From Stereum hirsutum FP-91666 SS1 (lineage: Eukaryota; Basidiomycota; Agaricomycetes; Russulales; Stereaceae): 64,000 nt of DNA. Position 1 is the first letter of the stretch; the number at the start of each line of letters is the position of its first letter. The DNA is taken from positions 782,793-846,792 of the forward strand of contig NW_006763131.1 in NCBI RefSeq assembly GCF_000264905.1, written 5' to 3'. The notes beneath the pieces are model-generated. The model saw nothing but the letters and a program-made list of their open reading frames with translations. It was not told where the DNA came from and did not search any database. The position numbers and the translations under genes are program-made. Below, piece by piece: positions 11,894 to 25,036 of this stretch.

Positions 11894-11960
11894 ATGAATT
11901 CCACTCGATAGCATTCCTTCAGACCATTGAGCGCCAATTCCTGCCAGCAGCATCGTCACC
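11894..11960 (+). pseudogene. remnant start of an F-box-like gene
   Basis: The ATG at 11894 lies exactly where the right-hand F-box-like gene starts, and the flanking DNA matches. The frame reads M-N-S-T-R then TAG at 11909, against M-D-A-T-R-Q in the intact copy. Similarity fades within tens of bases, and the DNA then passes into the 5' flank of the second GHKL gene (from about 11990). This is a truncated copy left at a duplication junction. Confidence 0.65.
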
Positions 11961-12446
11961 CAGGCCCTTGCTAACTAACTGCTAACACAACAGGGTCGAA
12001 GGCGTGCCATGGCGCCCGCCGAGTGGCACTTGTGAACCCAGCCGGTTCTTTCCGTTCTTCCTTATGACGAACATCAACTTGGTGTGAATAGATGTTATCT
12101 GCTGCCTGAATTTTAAGGGAACTAGCCAATCAGACACTTGGCTTTCAGTGGGGCTCCACTCAGAATTCAGAGAGCAGATAACTTCTAATGTCTCGCGATT
12201 CCAACTACGGTATGTGACACCGCAAAGGCGGAGACCATGGGGCAATTTTACCTCACGCATAACATGCTACTTCTCATCTGGCTAGGCAATTTCTCTGAAA
12301 GGTGTTCCCAGGACTCGCCACACAATTAGCAAATGGGTAATGGTGCATTATAAACATCTCCCATTTTCTTCTCTGCTGATGTTGGCCTAATCCTGACCAC
12401 CATCTCATTGGTGTTCCCTTTGCTTCCGCACGACCAATTCGCACCC
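11961..12446. other. duplicated 5' flank of GHKL copy 2
   Basis: This stretch resembles 2740-3276. A frame matching the possible first exon of copy 1 starts at 12237 but is closed by TAG at 12327. No gene is supported here. Confidence 0.5.
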
Positions 12447-15400
12447 ATGGAGGTCATACGATCTATCAGACAAGACCTCGGACTTGATGCTCCGAATCCA
12501 ACAGAGGTCGAAAGAATGCTTGGTCGCGCTCTAGAGCAGTGAGTGCCCCATGTTCTCGGAGGTACACGACTGTGATCTCATACACGACGTGCCATAGCTT
12601 GGCCGACCAACTCTATAGAACTGACACACACTTCGTCCTCGAATTTGTCCAAAATGCCGAAGACAATTCCTACCATCCAGACGTGACCCCGACTCTCTCC
12701 CTTCGCATCGACGATTACTCTATGAGGATCAGTTGCAACGAACGCGGCTTCGACGAGAGCAATGTGCGAGCCATTTGTAATATAGGCACTAGCACGAAGA
12801 AACACCTGCAAGGCTTCATTGGTATGCTTTCGTTCCTGGTTCGAATGTAGAAGGACAATTGCTAAGCCACAATTGCATGCGCAGGCGAGAAAGGGATAGG
12901 TATTGTGTACAACCCTAATTAATTCTCGCGCTCATGGTGATGCTGTTGATAGGGTTCAAGTCGGTCTTCAAAGTCGCAAATGTGGTCCGTGTGGCGTCGG
13001 GAGACTTTCGCTTCAAATTCGATAGAGACGAGAGGCTTGGTATGATTGCGCCAATGTGGGAAGACGATCTTCCCGCTCAACCCGGATGGACAGATTTTCA
13101 TCTCGAACTGACTAGTCTAAGACAATCCTCGATGCCCCCCGGGATGGCCCTGAGCTTCAAACTGGACGAAGTCAAGGCCTCCCTTTTACTCTTCCTCCAA
13201 AGGCTCCGGTTTATCGAACTTGACTTCGCATTAAGCGACCCCGACCGGCAGCGTATCATCACCCTCTTCCGCTACGATATTGGACCCGGCATTGTCAAGC
13301 TCACTCATTGCGAGAACGATTGCCCTCTACGAGACGATTTCTACCTTATGGTCAACCACTTCAACGACATGTCAGCCACACAAGAGCCGAAGCGGCCGGG
13401 ACTTGATAGGAGTGAGATTGTGCTTGCCTTCCCCATCGCCGAAGACTTTCAGCCTGTGTTCTCTCCGCAAGATGTGCACGTCTTCCTGCCTTTGAGACCC
13501 TTTGGCTTCAATGTACGTTGGTCTTGATATCTTCAAGCACCCTGGCGCTTACTTGTTCATACTATAGTTCGTCATCCAAGCTGACTTCTTGACGTCCTCG
13601 AGCCGAGAAGATATTCTTGCGGATAGCCGTTGGAACAAACTTCTTCGCGATGGGATTGTCACTGCTTTCGTACAGGCCATAGAACGTTTCCATAGTCAAG
13701 ACGAGTTGCGCGATACGTGGTTTGGTTACCTGCCACACGCCGTGCTCGACCCCTTCTTCAGTGAGGTGGAGCCTCATTTGCTTCGCGTACTTTCGAATCT
13801 TCCTATCATTCGCAATGCCAATGGGGTATATCGCAGACCGCGAGAGGTTCTTGTCATACCTACCAGGTTCCGTGATAAGATCGGAATTCCTCTTATCCCC
13901 GGCGACCATCTACCAAAACCACATACCTTCATATCGCCCGATTACGATCTATCGGTTAGGGTTCTGAGGCCTTCACTCAAACGACTTGGGGTACAGGACA
14001 TGGATGACGATGTCTTCGTCAAAAGCCTCGAGAATATGAGCGCAGGAGGCGCGATCTCTCACCAGTCGATTGAATGGCACGAGACGGTATGCGACTTGCT
14101 GTACCGTTTCCCAAAGACTCGCAAAATGCAATTCCACCCGTCTATCCGGAACTTGAACATCCTTCCTCTGGCTAACGGATCTTGGGTTCGCGCTGCCACA
14201 GCCTCAGAGCTGGTATTCGACCTCGAGCTCAGCGGCATCCCCGACGATATCGGCCTCCGTCGTATCTCTCGCCAGGTGCAACCATCTTCCTCTCGCTACC
14301 AACTATTCTCTGCGCTTGGAGTCAAACCCGCGGATCCAAAGCATATCGCACAGAGGATTCTGAAGGGGAAGACCGGCAACCGACCCAAACTGCTCGTCCA
14401 GCGAGCTCGATTTTTCTTTGACTATCGCGATCCTACCTACTCCCTCCCAAAGCCTCTCAGTTTAGCCGTCATATCCGAATCTCTACGTCTATATCAAGGT
14501 CAAAATACGTATCTAGATCTACCCGAGGACGGAGGGAGGCTTCGTGAGTTGTTGCCCAGGACCACACCATTCCTCCATTCGCTGTATCTTCAGCAGTATG
14601 AAGGCGAAGAGCAGCAGAGATGGTTCACCTGGCTACAGGATGTACTCGCGGTCAACACTGCTCCCCGCCTCATTTCTGGTGCGCTCTCTGAAGAGTTCAT
14701 TCATTCGATCAAGAATACCGCCGCGGATAAATTTCTGCTGGAGATACGATACTTCTGGCCACGACTCAAGGGTCGTATTTCTGACAGCGGACTATATCAA
14801 CTCTCGCAGGCCGTCATCACACTCGAAGACCGAACGACTCATCGCCTTGACCTAACATTCGTCAGACGCAGAGTCTTTTCCCGCTTTCATGCTCCGACAG
14901 AAATCACCCTGCCCTTCCTTCCGATTGCCGATCCCGATTCCGAAGAATGGGACTTTCTTCGATCATTAGGCGTTGTCGTGGACGTGAACGCGAACTATTT
15001 CCTCAAACTCCTTGTCTTGTACCAGACAACAGACTGTCGCAACCAGCATGCTATATCTGGACTATACCAGCAGTTATCTTCGCGTTTTGATGAGAACGCC
15101 GATTCGATACGGTAAGTTTAGGTCAATGGTGGCCTCATCCATTATCCTGACGCCCTTTCCTTACGACCGTCTTGTTCAGCGATACATTCAAGCGATATCC
15201 TCTAATATTAGCCCCTGGTGAGGGAGTATTAGGACGTCACTGGTTTACTCGGATGGAAGCGTACTGGAATGGTCCTCCAACCATGGTGACCAAGTTCGCT
15301 GTCAATCGCGCTTACGATACGTCATTTCGGGAATTCTTCTACAGTAAGCTCGGAGTACGCAACGCGCCCTACACTACTCTCTTAGACGAGCTGAAACAGC

Positions 15401-17269
15401 TGGTAAAGCAGTGGAGGGGACGTGCCCTTACGAGCGAGGCCCACGAGAGAATATCGGACATGCTTGTAGACCTGTGGGATCTTGTTTCCGAGGAACGGAT
15501 AGACCTCGACGACCTACGGCGCTTGGCGGGCGACACGATATTCCCTGTCAAATCCACGCAAGACGAAGTCTATTTGAAGTCTTTGAAGGAATTCTACCTA
15601 CCTGACAGGGGTGGACGGATCGCCAAACTATTCGCTGGTCGCATTCCACTCCTCGCTATCGGCACTAGCCACCGTCCATCCGTGATTTACAGACTCCTAA
15701 CATCACCGGCCTTGAAGCCTGACGTCAAGTATCTAGCTTCCTCGGTGAAACGTCAGCATGAACCTCACGGTGTTCGGCGTTTCGACACTCTGTTCACTTC
15801 GACATATGCTCGAAAATTTGAGTTCATCGAGAGGTGCGGAATTGAACAATCATTTGCGATGACCTCGCCGACTTACACATATAATATAGGTTGCTATACT
15901 ACCGTTCCGCGAAGCCTTCGGCGAGGCAACTTAGCTCCCTTGAGAAGATTCAAAACATGGCGATTCATAGAGTGGACAGAATCGTCTCAACGCTCACTGT
16001 CGAAGAAGTGTCGCTCACTACAAGTGATGCGGTATCCGTCATGGAAGACCAATCTTACATCAATATTCTCATCAGCGGCGAGGCGCTCTCGAATACATGC
16101 GAAGGCGAGGTACACATGGAGATTTGTTTCCGCCTCGGTAATTTGCTCGAGCTAGAGGTTGCGTCTTTGCTTCAGGCCGTGATGATGGATGTCGGAACCC
16201 TTCGTACATTGTACGCTTTTGAGGGCATCCCTGAGCTCGACCATGTCGGCCTATCCCAGAACCGAGGATGGCTGGATGACTCGGTAGAAGACGACAATGA
16301 GGGGCTACCTAGTATGCCATCACAGTCTCGTCACAAGACAACTCTCGCCCCCCAATCCACCAAGCCTCGGCAGCCTAAGCAGACGGGTCGCTCGGGAGTA
16401 ACAAGCAATGGGCCACAGCAGATTTCAAAGTCTAAAGACCCATTGGGCAAGATGCGAAAGCAGGTCGCGCAGATGGCGGAAGGTTTTGCAACATTTACCG
16501 TGGATGACTCGACCGTGCACCACTCCTCAGTAATATTTTCACCTCAATCCGTCCAGGATCTCCTTCGCCCAGCACCAACACTCGATATGGAGCTTCTCTC
16601 TGCTAGCCCATCACGAGCATCCAACGGCTCCGTCACTAATACTCTCGACCGCGCTCAACGGCTTCACGCTCTTCTAGGCGAGCGTTTCGTATGTCGCTTT
16701 CTCTACACCCTCTCTTTTGAGTATATGCTGAAGCTATTCGAAGGTCTTCGCTATGCTGTCGGATCTCTTAGGTGATAGTTTTGGCCCCGACAACTGGACT
16801 AGTGAGGCCCGAGAAATTGTTGACGGGTTTGTCCCTTTCGAGGGAAGCAGCCTCGGCGACTTCACATATCATGATCAAGACGGAATCCTGACCAGGATCT
16901 GGTATGACGGCGATTCTGCAGTCTTGGAAGCATGGGAAGGCAAATGGCCGACATACCACATAGAGGTCAAATCAACTGCAGGGACTGCACAAGACCCCTT
17001 CCATATTAGCAGACATCAACTTGACATCGTACGTTTCTCTCCTACTTCGGTATGTTTCATTTTCGCTGAAAGCTCCTTAGGCTTTGAACCTAACAGAACG
17101 CGAGGATGTCGTCAATCAGCAGAGCGATGTCTATGTCCTCATTCGCGTATGGGGCGTGCGCAAGCCTTCTTCGACATCTTATGCCGTTTATGTCGATCCC
17201 TTCAGAAGGCTTTGCGATGGAGGATTGAAGTTAGTCTCCGATAGCGTGGAGCTCATGATGGGCGATTAA
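12447..17269 (+). CDS. GHKL ATPase + DUF3883 protein, NO VEIN/sacsin-like, copy 2 (1,453 aa)
   Basis: Nine exons: 12447-12538, 12598-12821, 12885-12899, 12953-13512, 13568-15111, 15180-15833, 15890-16688, 16744-17028, 17081-17269. Domain order equals copy 1: N-box EFVQNAEDN, NERGFDESNV, G2 loop GEKGIGF across the same 15-nt exon, a long unknown middle, and a C-terminal DUF3883 domain with HIEVKSTAGTAQDPFHIS. The ATPase segment differs from copy 1 at about 7 of 75 residues, whereas the linker before the DUF3883 domain is much shorter (no Pro/Thr repeat and one instead of two 36-residue units). All key motifs are kept and no stop interrupts the frame, so both copies look functional. ATP binding is well supported by motifs; any DNA-related or defence role is inference from the family. 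The upstream neighbour is the decayed F-box-like start. Confidence 0.88.
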
Positions 17270-20200
17270 TTCTTCACCGTCTGTTGTTCCGTTATATTTC
17301 TTGATATACTTTGAACCTCTCCTCCTCCTCGTGCTTATCTCTCAAACTTTGTTATGTCCGTCGTCTAGGATCACAGTCTGCTCATGAGGATTTACGGGAA
17401 AGACGAACAGTGCGAGAGATTGATTGAAAGAAGGGGTAGACTCGCATGAATATCCGAATTTTCATTGACCTAGTTACTTAGTCCGTATCTTGTAAATTGA
17501 CGAGATGAGCTCTTGGCTTCACAATTCGTCATGTGCCTAATAAAGAAGTGAGTACATTTAACTGTGCAGCGTGCCATCGCAGAGCGCAGAACAAGGTAAG
17601 TTACACGAGGCAGTAAGTAGTGTCCTCGAGTCGACTGCGTTACCAAAAATATTGCAATGTCGTTCATAGGACTAGAAGGTTCGATTTCGGCTCGTTGGAA
17701 GAGGAACCAAAACCATGCTGCAGATCACAATGCAGTAGCGTAAAGCTACTGAAAACAGCGTGTGTCGCGAGCATTGCATTGGGCGAATGAAAGTCTCGCC
17801 CGGTAAGCAGTGAGCACAGGGATGGAGGCATACTATCAAGGTAAGTTTAGAAAAAGATGCGTCGGGTTCACATGCACTAGTATTGATGCGTTCAGCATAG
17901 CTGTACCTCTGGTGCTAGTGAAGGTTCTCTCTGGAGTAACGTGGAGTTGCGTGTTCACCTGGCCGCTAAACCGAGAGCGCTTCTCTTTCCACCAGTAAGT
18001 ATTCAGATGTTACTTTATGAACTCATTCTATGCCACACTCCTGTGCTATGATGCCTCTAGATCGAGAATCATTGGAGATTATGAGTAAGAGGAGACTTAT
18101 AGAGTGGGGCGTAATATGCGAGTACTACAACTTACAAGGAGGTGTATGTGAATCATACTGCCGCGTAGACTACCATGAGGCGATGATGCGATGAGCCTGT
18201 ACCATATAGTGATTCTGAAAACACCACTACTGAGCCTCCCAAAGATGTAACAAAGGACCCAGGTCGTCAAAGAGGATCACCTTGACGCTCAGTGATACGA
18301 TGCATAGCGCCCTATAGTCAGACCTGGTCGGAAGCCTGCGATCCGTAAACGGATATGACCTCGAACCAGAGAGGTGAATGCCTGTCTTCCGGCGTTTTTG
18401 ACGCCTCAGGTACCAGAATAGACGGTACAAAGCATCATCGGTTTCAGGCTGCCCGATATCGACCATGAACTTACAGTGATAAGGTCAGGAAGGCCGCGCG
18501 TTGCATCGATAGCTGAGCAGACCATACGCAACGAAGTGGAATGCAGTGCATCCCTGTCCAGGCATGTATACCGGAATACTTATACTGCGATGGCGAAGCG
18601 GTGGATAGGGTGCTTATTTCTAAGGCTGCCACACTGGGGAGAACGTGGATTGGTCGTCGATGACCTGGATATCGACAGTCGGCCATATTTTACAACGACC
18701 CCTACGCCACCCGAAGCTCGTGGATGCCGAAAAAAGCTCTCAGCGTAGGAATGGCGAGTCGGTCGATCACAAACAAGTACCATATCTATCTGAGATGGAT
18801 AGCTCTCCGAAAGCGCTAGTGCCTCGACGGATCCATCGCGGAAGTTCAAGACAGAGCAGCTGCTAGATACGCCCCTTGATAGCCTGATCATCTGTCTCCT
18901 TTGTGGAACACCAAGGGATGAACGAGATCATGATTTGGATAGAAACTTACTCCTCCAAGTCCGCCTACCTCTTGGTACGAAGATCGCACCAACTCTATCG
19001 CAGATTGTCTTTCAGTCATCCATGAAGGTTCAAAACGAGATGAAAGGGTCTCGCATCACCGTAATACTGCCCGAAGGAGCTCAGGCGGCAAAGGTACGTC
19101 CCAAGGTGGAGCTTCCTCTACTTCTCTGACTCTGAGGATTAGTAACAAGGTCTCTCTCATGGAAAGGTTTGCACGCACAAGGAGCAGGAGTATCTGCTCC
19201 CATTGTGACCACTCCGAATATGATTCAGCGCACTCGGCTTTTGTTTGACGCCAGAGGGGGCTTGGATGGGCGTAGAAGGCGAGTTAGAGCGCTACGCTTT
19301 GAAGACCGCCGCGGTAGGCACTGGAGCCTGAGATACATTGTGAAATCACCTGATAACGACCATCAAAGCATCGCGGGAGTCCGAGGATGTTTTCTCTTTC
19401 GACTTCCGTACCCCCAGTCTCCAGAGCTGATGAAACGGAGGTAAACGATATCCGAGCGCGGGCATCCTAACTTCTAAGAGAAGGATATTCCGTTCTCCTC
19501 TAGGCGAGCATGCTCCGGCAGCTGTAGCATCTATAGAAAATAGTCAGATAATTCCAAGCTTTAAATAACTTCATCTAAATGAACTTCGTACATTGGGTGT
19601 AGGAGATGGGCGGTGACGGATGTGAATGAAGCTCAACTTAGGGCATCTCGATACCAGGCTTTCAACCCGATATAGATCCATTCCTTGTTCTGTTCCAGGG
19701 AAAGGCATCTTTAGTAGTAAAGGCATCATTGCATTCTTCACAACAGATGGTAAATGAATATCCACTTCTCACTGACCGTAAAAGAGAGCGACATTTTGGC
19801 AGACGCTCGAGTTGTCAGAACCTGAGGTATACGAGCCATTTCTGACGCAGCTTTTTTGGGACAGCGCAAACCGACCCGTGGGACAAAGAAATGTTCATAA
19901 CGGATCTAAGAGACGCTGGAGAAGAAACGAACCTCGGAGATGGCTCTACTGCTTCGTTCTGTTTGGATCTCCGGATCTAGACTTTTTGATACACCATAAT
20001 CAATGCAGCACAAAGCGTGCCACTTACGTGCCACGGTGCTTCATCCAAAGACTTGAGAGTCCAATCGCAAAACTGGCACTCATCCTATATACATCAAAAT
20101 ATGAAAGTCGGCGGCAAGATTCGAAGAATGGCACATCTACGCCACTCCTCGAGGCCTCCATAATACCGCTCCATGAAGCTCCTTCGTTACAAAGATAACC

Positions 20201-23200
20201 CATCGATTCCCGAGGCCTCACTATCGTACTCACCATCGACTTCGACTTCGCACCGACTCGACATCTGCTTTCATTTATCTGATGTGCCCTTCGTTCTCAG
20301 TAGTTCTCGATCGGCGTATCCTCGAGGATGTGACGGGTGTTGTTTAAGGTGATGTCGATGCAGATGATGACGAGGATGAGGCCAGAGGTATCCCATAATA
20401 CCTACACGTTGTCTTCGAGCCGTTTACTCTGGACCGACTTTCCTAAACCACTACATTGGGTGTGACCGAATGTTAGAAATAACGCACGTGTGTATATGTA
20501 AAGCACGACCCCAAGTGGCTCAACGGCTGGTAGGTCGAGACTCAGGCCTTAGGACGCACCTTTATCGATCATCCTTTTGACCGTTCATTGGTGTGGCTCA
20601 GAGACAAAGGGTATCGACATCGTTCCGTTGCTCCGTCTGGTCTGGCCTGGGCGAAATGTTGATAGAATCTGCGCGCCATCTCGGGGGAGTACGATAATTG
20701 TGCCACAGGTAAAATATATCAGATGCGGTCGCCCACAAGCCACTGACGACCTCCAAAGCATCCTTCTTGAAGCGACGTACACCTGTACGTTTTAAACACT
20801 CACCGATGTATTCTGTGCTTGTGCTCACCTAATTGTACAAGACTTGGCACTCAGTACCACTTCCACGTCGACGCCAATCACATTTCGGTCACCGATGGCT
20901 TCTGTGATCATTTGATGGCTCTAAAAGATCCCTAAGAAACTGTGAGCTCGTGAGGATGGTTCTACGCTGAGACTATGATGAAGTACCTACTCCAAAGCAT
21001 CATGTCCGCGAAGCCTCCGCCCGTAGGCCATACTCAAAAGAGCACGCTGTTGAAACGGTGCTTTTTCAAGACACCGAAATAAACACACATGGACATTAAA
21101 CTCACGGCACGCAACTCCGTCAACACGATGTGGCCCTGTTCGTCATTCGAGTCGTGAAAGCTTCAGTGGTCCGTTAGTCTTCCCCTGTGGCTTCGTCAAT
21201 CACATCTCCGTCATCTGCGTCTTCTGTGATATACGATCTATGATGTGGAAAGATACTCAGGAGTAAGTATGAGAACTTGTGTGCGCCTCGACCTCGAGTC
21301 TCAGCCACACAACTATTCCATGCCGCGCTTCTCCACTCTCCTCACCTTCGCGCCACCCTGCACCACCACCCTATACCACGACAAGAAGTCACCCCGCACC
21401 TTGACCCGTAGGTTCTTATGCCCGTCTCGACTCAACTCTCGAGGTCATTGCCACGCTCCCCGAGGCCGCAAAGAAGTCCACAATTGACGTCCGCAGAAGT
21501 AGTTGTACAATTATGTCCTTCTCACATGATCCATCACTCAAGGTAATCTGGAGTCCGAGCGTTGGCCAGTACGTGGGCTAGGTCCGGCCGTCTGACGCGC
21601 GTTCCAGACGAAGAGCGAAAACCTGAGAAAGCATACGCACAAATGTCGACACGCGGGTCTATGGAAGGCCTATAACAGGAGGCGTAAGTAAATCAACTAC
21701 GTGTTAACTTTCGGGACGTGATGTGCGCCGAAAGACCGCGATTTCGAGAAGGAAGGTCTAAGTGATGGACTCACAAAGAGAGCACACGACTTGGTCTGCT
21801 GTTTGATTACCGTGTTCTTATAGTCAATTGCTCGTAAAAGCAAAGGCAACCACTAGGCTCCGATCGTGAGCTGCTTTGACGTCGTTCGTCTAAGTATTTG
21901 CTCCCGCGTGTTCCTCTGCACGCCCGTCACTTCTACGAGGAATACGCAAACGCAATGCGCGAGAAACATTTGTAGCGCACGAAGCGTTACAACGACACAC
22001 CTTCTGGACTCAGACCTACGGACTTTTGGGTGGGGGCCACAACCGCACAGAGGGTCATGCGGCAACTGTCTCGCGATTGACGAAGACCGCTGAATCGAGC
22101 GAGCTGCCTTTGAGTCAACGCCTACGATCAAGCCTCGACACAAAGCTGAGAGACAGGAGGAAAGAAGACGTAAAGCTCTCCTGTATCCGCGACTTGAGAC
22201 GGTGAATGAAGGACGACGTAGAGAGCATCCCCGCCACACACCATGATCTTAGATCATCTTAGGCTCATGCCCTCGGACAGATAAAACACCGTGTGGTCTT
22301 CCTCGACGAAGTCGGATCAACTGCCGGAGATCGATTTAACGTGAGCTCGAAGCGAGTTTCTGTTACTTGCAGGTCCAGTGCAGGTCCTCCATCGACATCA
22401 TCGCATCGCATCGCATCCATGTATCGCAGACGACTACAGAGTCGAACTGCGACGATGCTCACGGCCGCCAGTGGGGAGAAAGACCTTCAGGATCCGATGA
22501 GGTTTCAGACCGAGCAAACTGGCCCAGTGGATTGTCCACCTCTCCCCATGCATGCATACGAACAGGGTGGATGGCCCAAAGAATTATTTAGCCGGATCTC
22601 CCGATCCTGTGTAGTCGATGTGGGAAGGATGAGGCGCCCTGCAAAAAGTCAACCGTGCTCACGAACCTCGAACAACGCGGTCTCTCCATAGACGACGACA
22701 CGTTGAAGAGAGGTCGTCCATCCCCGTGGCATTCTGGCACGCATCCGTATATGTACACACGGGTACCTAATCCGTGCAGAATTTGATCGTTTCAGCCTGC
22801 GAGAACGAGCAGATTGCAAAAAGGATCGGCACACATATATCTGGATCGACCGCCTCACGGAGATCAAATGGCCGACATGCTGTAAAAATTGGACGTCCAC
22901 GATTTGATGGACCTCGAGGCCCTCGTCCAGTGTGGGCGGGCCAGCGGGCAACTCAAATGAGCTTTGACGGCGGCGCTTATGTCGCGTCAGGGCGCCAAAG
23001 CTGCTCTGAGAGGTGAAGTTCTATGTAGGAGAAGAAGGGTTCATGTAGAAACGGCCAGCCTTCCGACTTTCCGTTATCTTTGCATCATCGCTCCTGCCCT
23101 CCCGTCTTTCTCACTTTACAGCGAGCCGCCGTTGTGCTCACTGGCAAAGACAGACCGACACCAACTTGAAGCGTGCGAAAGGGCGTTGCGCTCAGGCTTC

Positions 23201-24146
23201 AGCCCGACAGACCGCACGTACACGTAAATAAACAGCACGAAAGGGCCTCGAGGCTCCGAACTCGAACGAGGGACCTCGAGGGACGGCGCGGAACAAAGTC
23301 GTGCCTGCAAGATGCTTCGCACGACGACGGGCAGGACAGACGCTGTCGACGATGCTGCCTGCAGGAGTCGGGAAGAAGGCAGAACCGTGAGCCTCGTGAG
23401 GTAGACATAGAACATGCCTTTTTGAGCGGTGTGGAGGGAACAGTTGAAGAGACAGGAACAGGGGTCGACGTCTCGCTTAGGTTCTCCCCTATGTTATGTG
23501 GCGGCGTGGCGTCGTGAGCGTCGGCGACGTCGACGTTCGACGCCACGCCTGGACTCTTCCGAAGTCCTTCGAATTCGTCAAAAGGCTATCTATCATCTCG
23601 ACCTCCATATCATCTCAGACGACCACATATATGGGAACATGAAGACTATGTACTTACAAGCGGTTCGAGATTTCGAGTTCGCCGTCGCGCGCGCTAATAA
23701 GCAAAGCCGCTCGAAACCACTCGGAGCTGGTGACGACGACGGTGGACGTCGAAGCGAATTTGTAGTCAAAAAATAGGAGGAAAAAGGTGCGTTCATGCCG
23801 CCGGTACTGTACGAGGCTAGCTCTTGTACACTGGAGTCGCCACTTGAGCGCTTGAGCGCTGAGCTGTCAATATTTGGCTCTCCACGGTGAGTTGGAGGAA
23901 GGAAGGCGATTCTTCCGCGATGATAAAATGGGAGAAAATGGGGCGGAGTTGAACGTCTCAGCCTGCTTCGATATTCGACCGCTAGCCGTGCGGGGAGCAA
24001 AAAATGAGCTCTAATTCGACGAAGTCGATAGAGGAAGAAAGGAAGGAATGGAGTGGCATATGAGTTGATGAGATGAGGAGCACCTCAGACTATTATGATG
24101 GGAACACAACCGAAGTCGGAAACAAAACGCACCGCCGGGATGTGGA
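17270..24146. other. gene-poor region
   Basis: The first 75 bp resemble the 3' flank of GHKL copy 1. Beyond that only short ORFs occur, in conflicting frames and without matching splice signals or recognisable motifs. Slightly more protein-like pieces lie at 18935-19120 and 19169-19444 (+) and 23429-23776 (+), but I cannot join them into a gene. Confidence 0.5.
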
Positions 24147-24488
24147 ATGAGCTCTATAGACAGCGATGATGTAGCCGCCCACATTGCCAGCGGTATTACT
24201 GCAGAACGTCCGAGTCCGAGTCGGTGGTGTTATGGCGGGATCTTGGAGCAAGTCAAGGCTTTCAGCTTTGCAGAAGCCTCGCCGTCTGTCTCCTATCCGT
24301 CGGTGACGCTGCGAAAGAGAACGGCTCCAGACTATGATGTCGACGAAGAAGTCGAGCTGTCCGTTCTTCCTCCACCTCTATCGAATTCACCGCGGCCACA
24401 TGTCGCAGAATTGATCTTGGCCTCGTCACTGTCGGAGCATGTTCAAAGTCTAGCCAGTCTCGAGCCGCCGGTAGGAAGGATAGGATGA
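24147..24488 (+). CDS. short ORF of unknown function, possible gene fragment (113 aa)
   Basis: This uninterrupted frame starts at an ATG and has a protein-like composition (acidic DYDVDEEVELSVLPPP around residue 67). No domain is recognised and no neighbouring exon could be joined convincingly. It may be chance or a gene remnant. Confidence 0.2.
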   Translation: MSSIDSDDVAAHIASGITAERPSPSRWCYGGILEQVKAFSFAEASPSVSYPSVTLRKRTAPDYDVDEEVELSVLPPPLSNSPRPHVAELILASSLSEHVQSLASLEPPVGRIG

Positions 24489-24995
24489 AATGAAGAGGAA
24501 AAGGTAAGGTCCTGGGATACTCAGGTTATCTGACAGCGAAGGGCTTGACGGTGAGGAACAAGGCGAAGTTCAATCGCGGAGTCGATGTCTCGCGGTGAGT
24601 GAGTTCTAGCAGTGTGGCGCCTCCATCCTCCATCCCCGCAGGGAATCAATAACAGCGGTAAGAAAGAAACCATTCACCGCGGCCTCCAAGCCTCGCAGGT
24701 TCGCGATCCCCGCGGCAGGGCTACTAGTACAGTAAGTTGAAGCTCTACTTACCAGCTCTTAGCTCCTCCTCGGCCCTCGCCACACACCTTAGTCTGGTAC
24801 CTGCATCAGATTCAAAAGCGAAACGAGCTCGAGCTCTCCATCTCCGCCCGAACGACTTCCCATCTCCGCCTTCACGTACTTATTCGCATTCTAAATCTAA
24901 ACAGTCGTCGAGCGCTCGTCCAGAACTCCATCCGGAGACAGTCCATCCACACGCACACGAGAGAAGGAAGACGTCGGAGGAAGGAGAGGGCAGAG

Positions 24996-25036
24996 TCGAT
25001 GGGTCTTATTCGATAGACGCCCAGTTGACAGATCGC
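24996..25036 (+). repeat. 41-bp inverted repeat, left arm
   Basis: This arm matches the reverse complement of 25795-25835 at 39 of 41 positions (core TTATTCGATAGACGCCCA). The arms are separated by 758 bp. Read outward-in, both can encode DGSYSIDAxLTDR. Confidence 0.8.

Larger units (their letters stand above)
8380..11912 (-). repeat. left arm of a 3.5-kb inverted segmental duplication
   Basis: This segment (F-box zinc gene, its 3' flank, its promoter and the first codons of the divergent gene) matches 51781-55310 in opposite orientation, including all eight intron positions of the F-box gene. Boundaries were placed by eye. The arms are about 40 kb apart. Confidence 0.8.

Noticed and set aside
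20505..20580. tRNA-like stretch with GTGGCTCAACGGCTGGTAGG
   Set aside because: Resembles a D-arm, but no paired acceptor stem or T-arm with GGTTCRA could be found.
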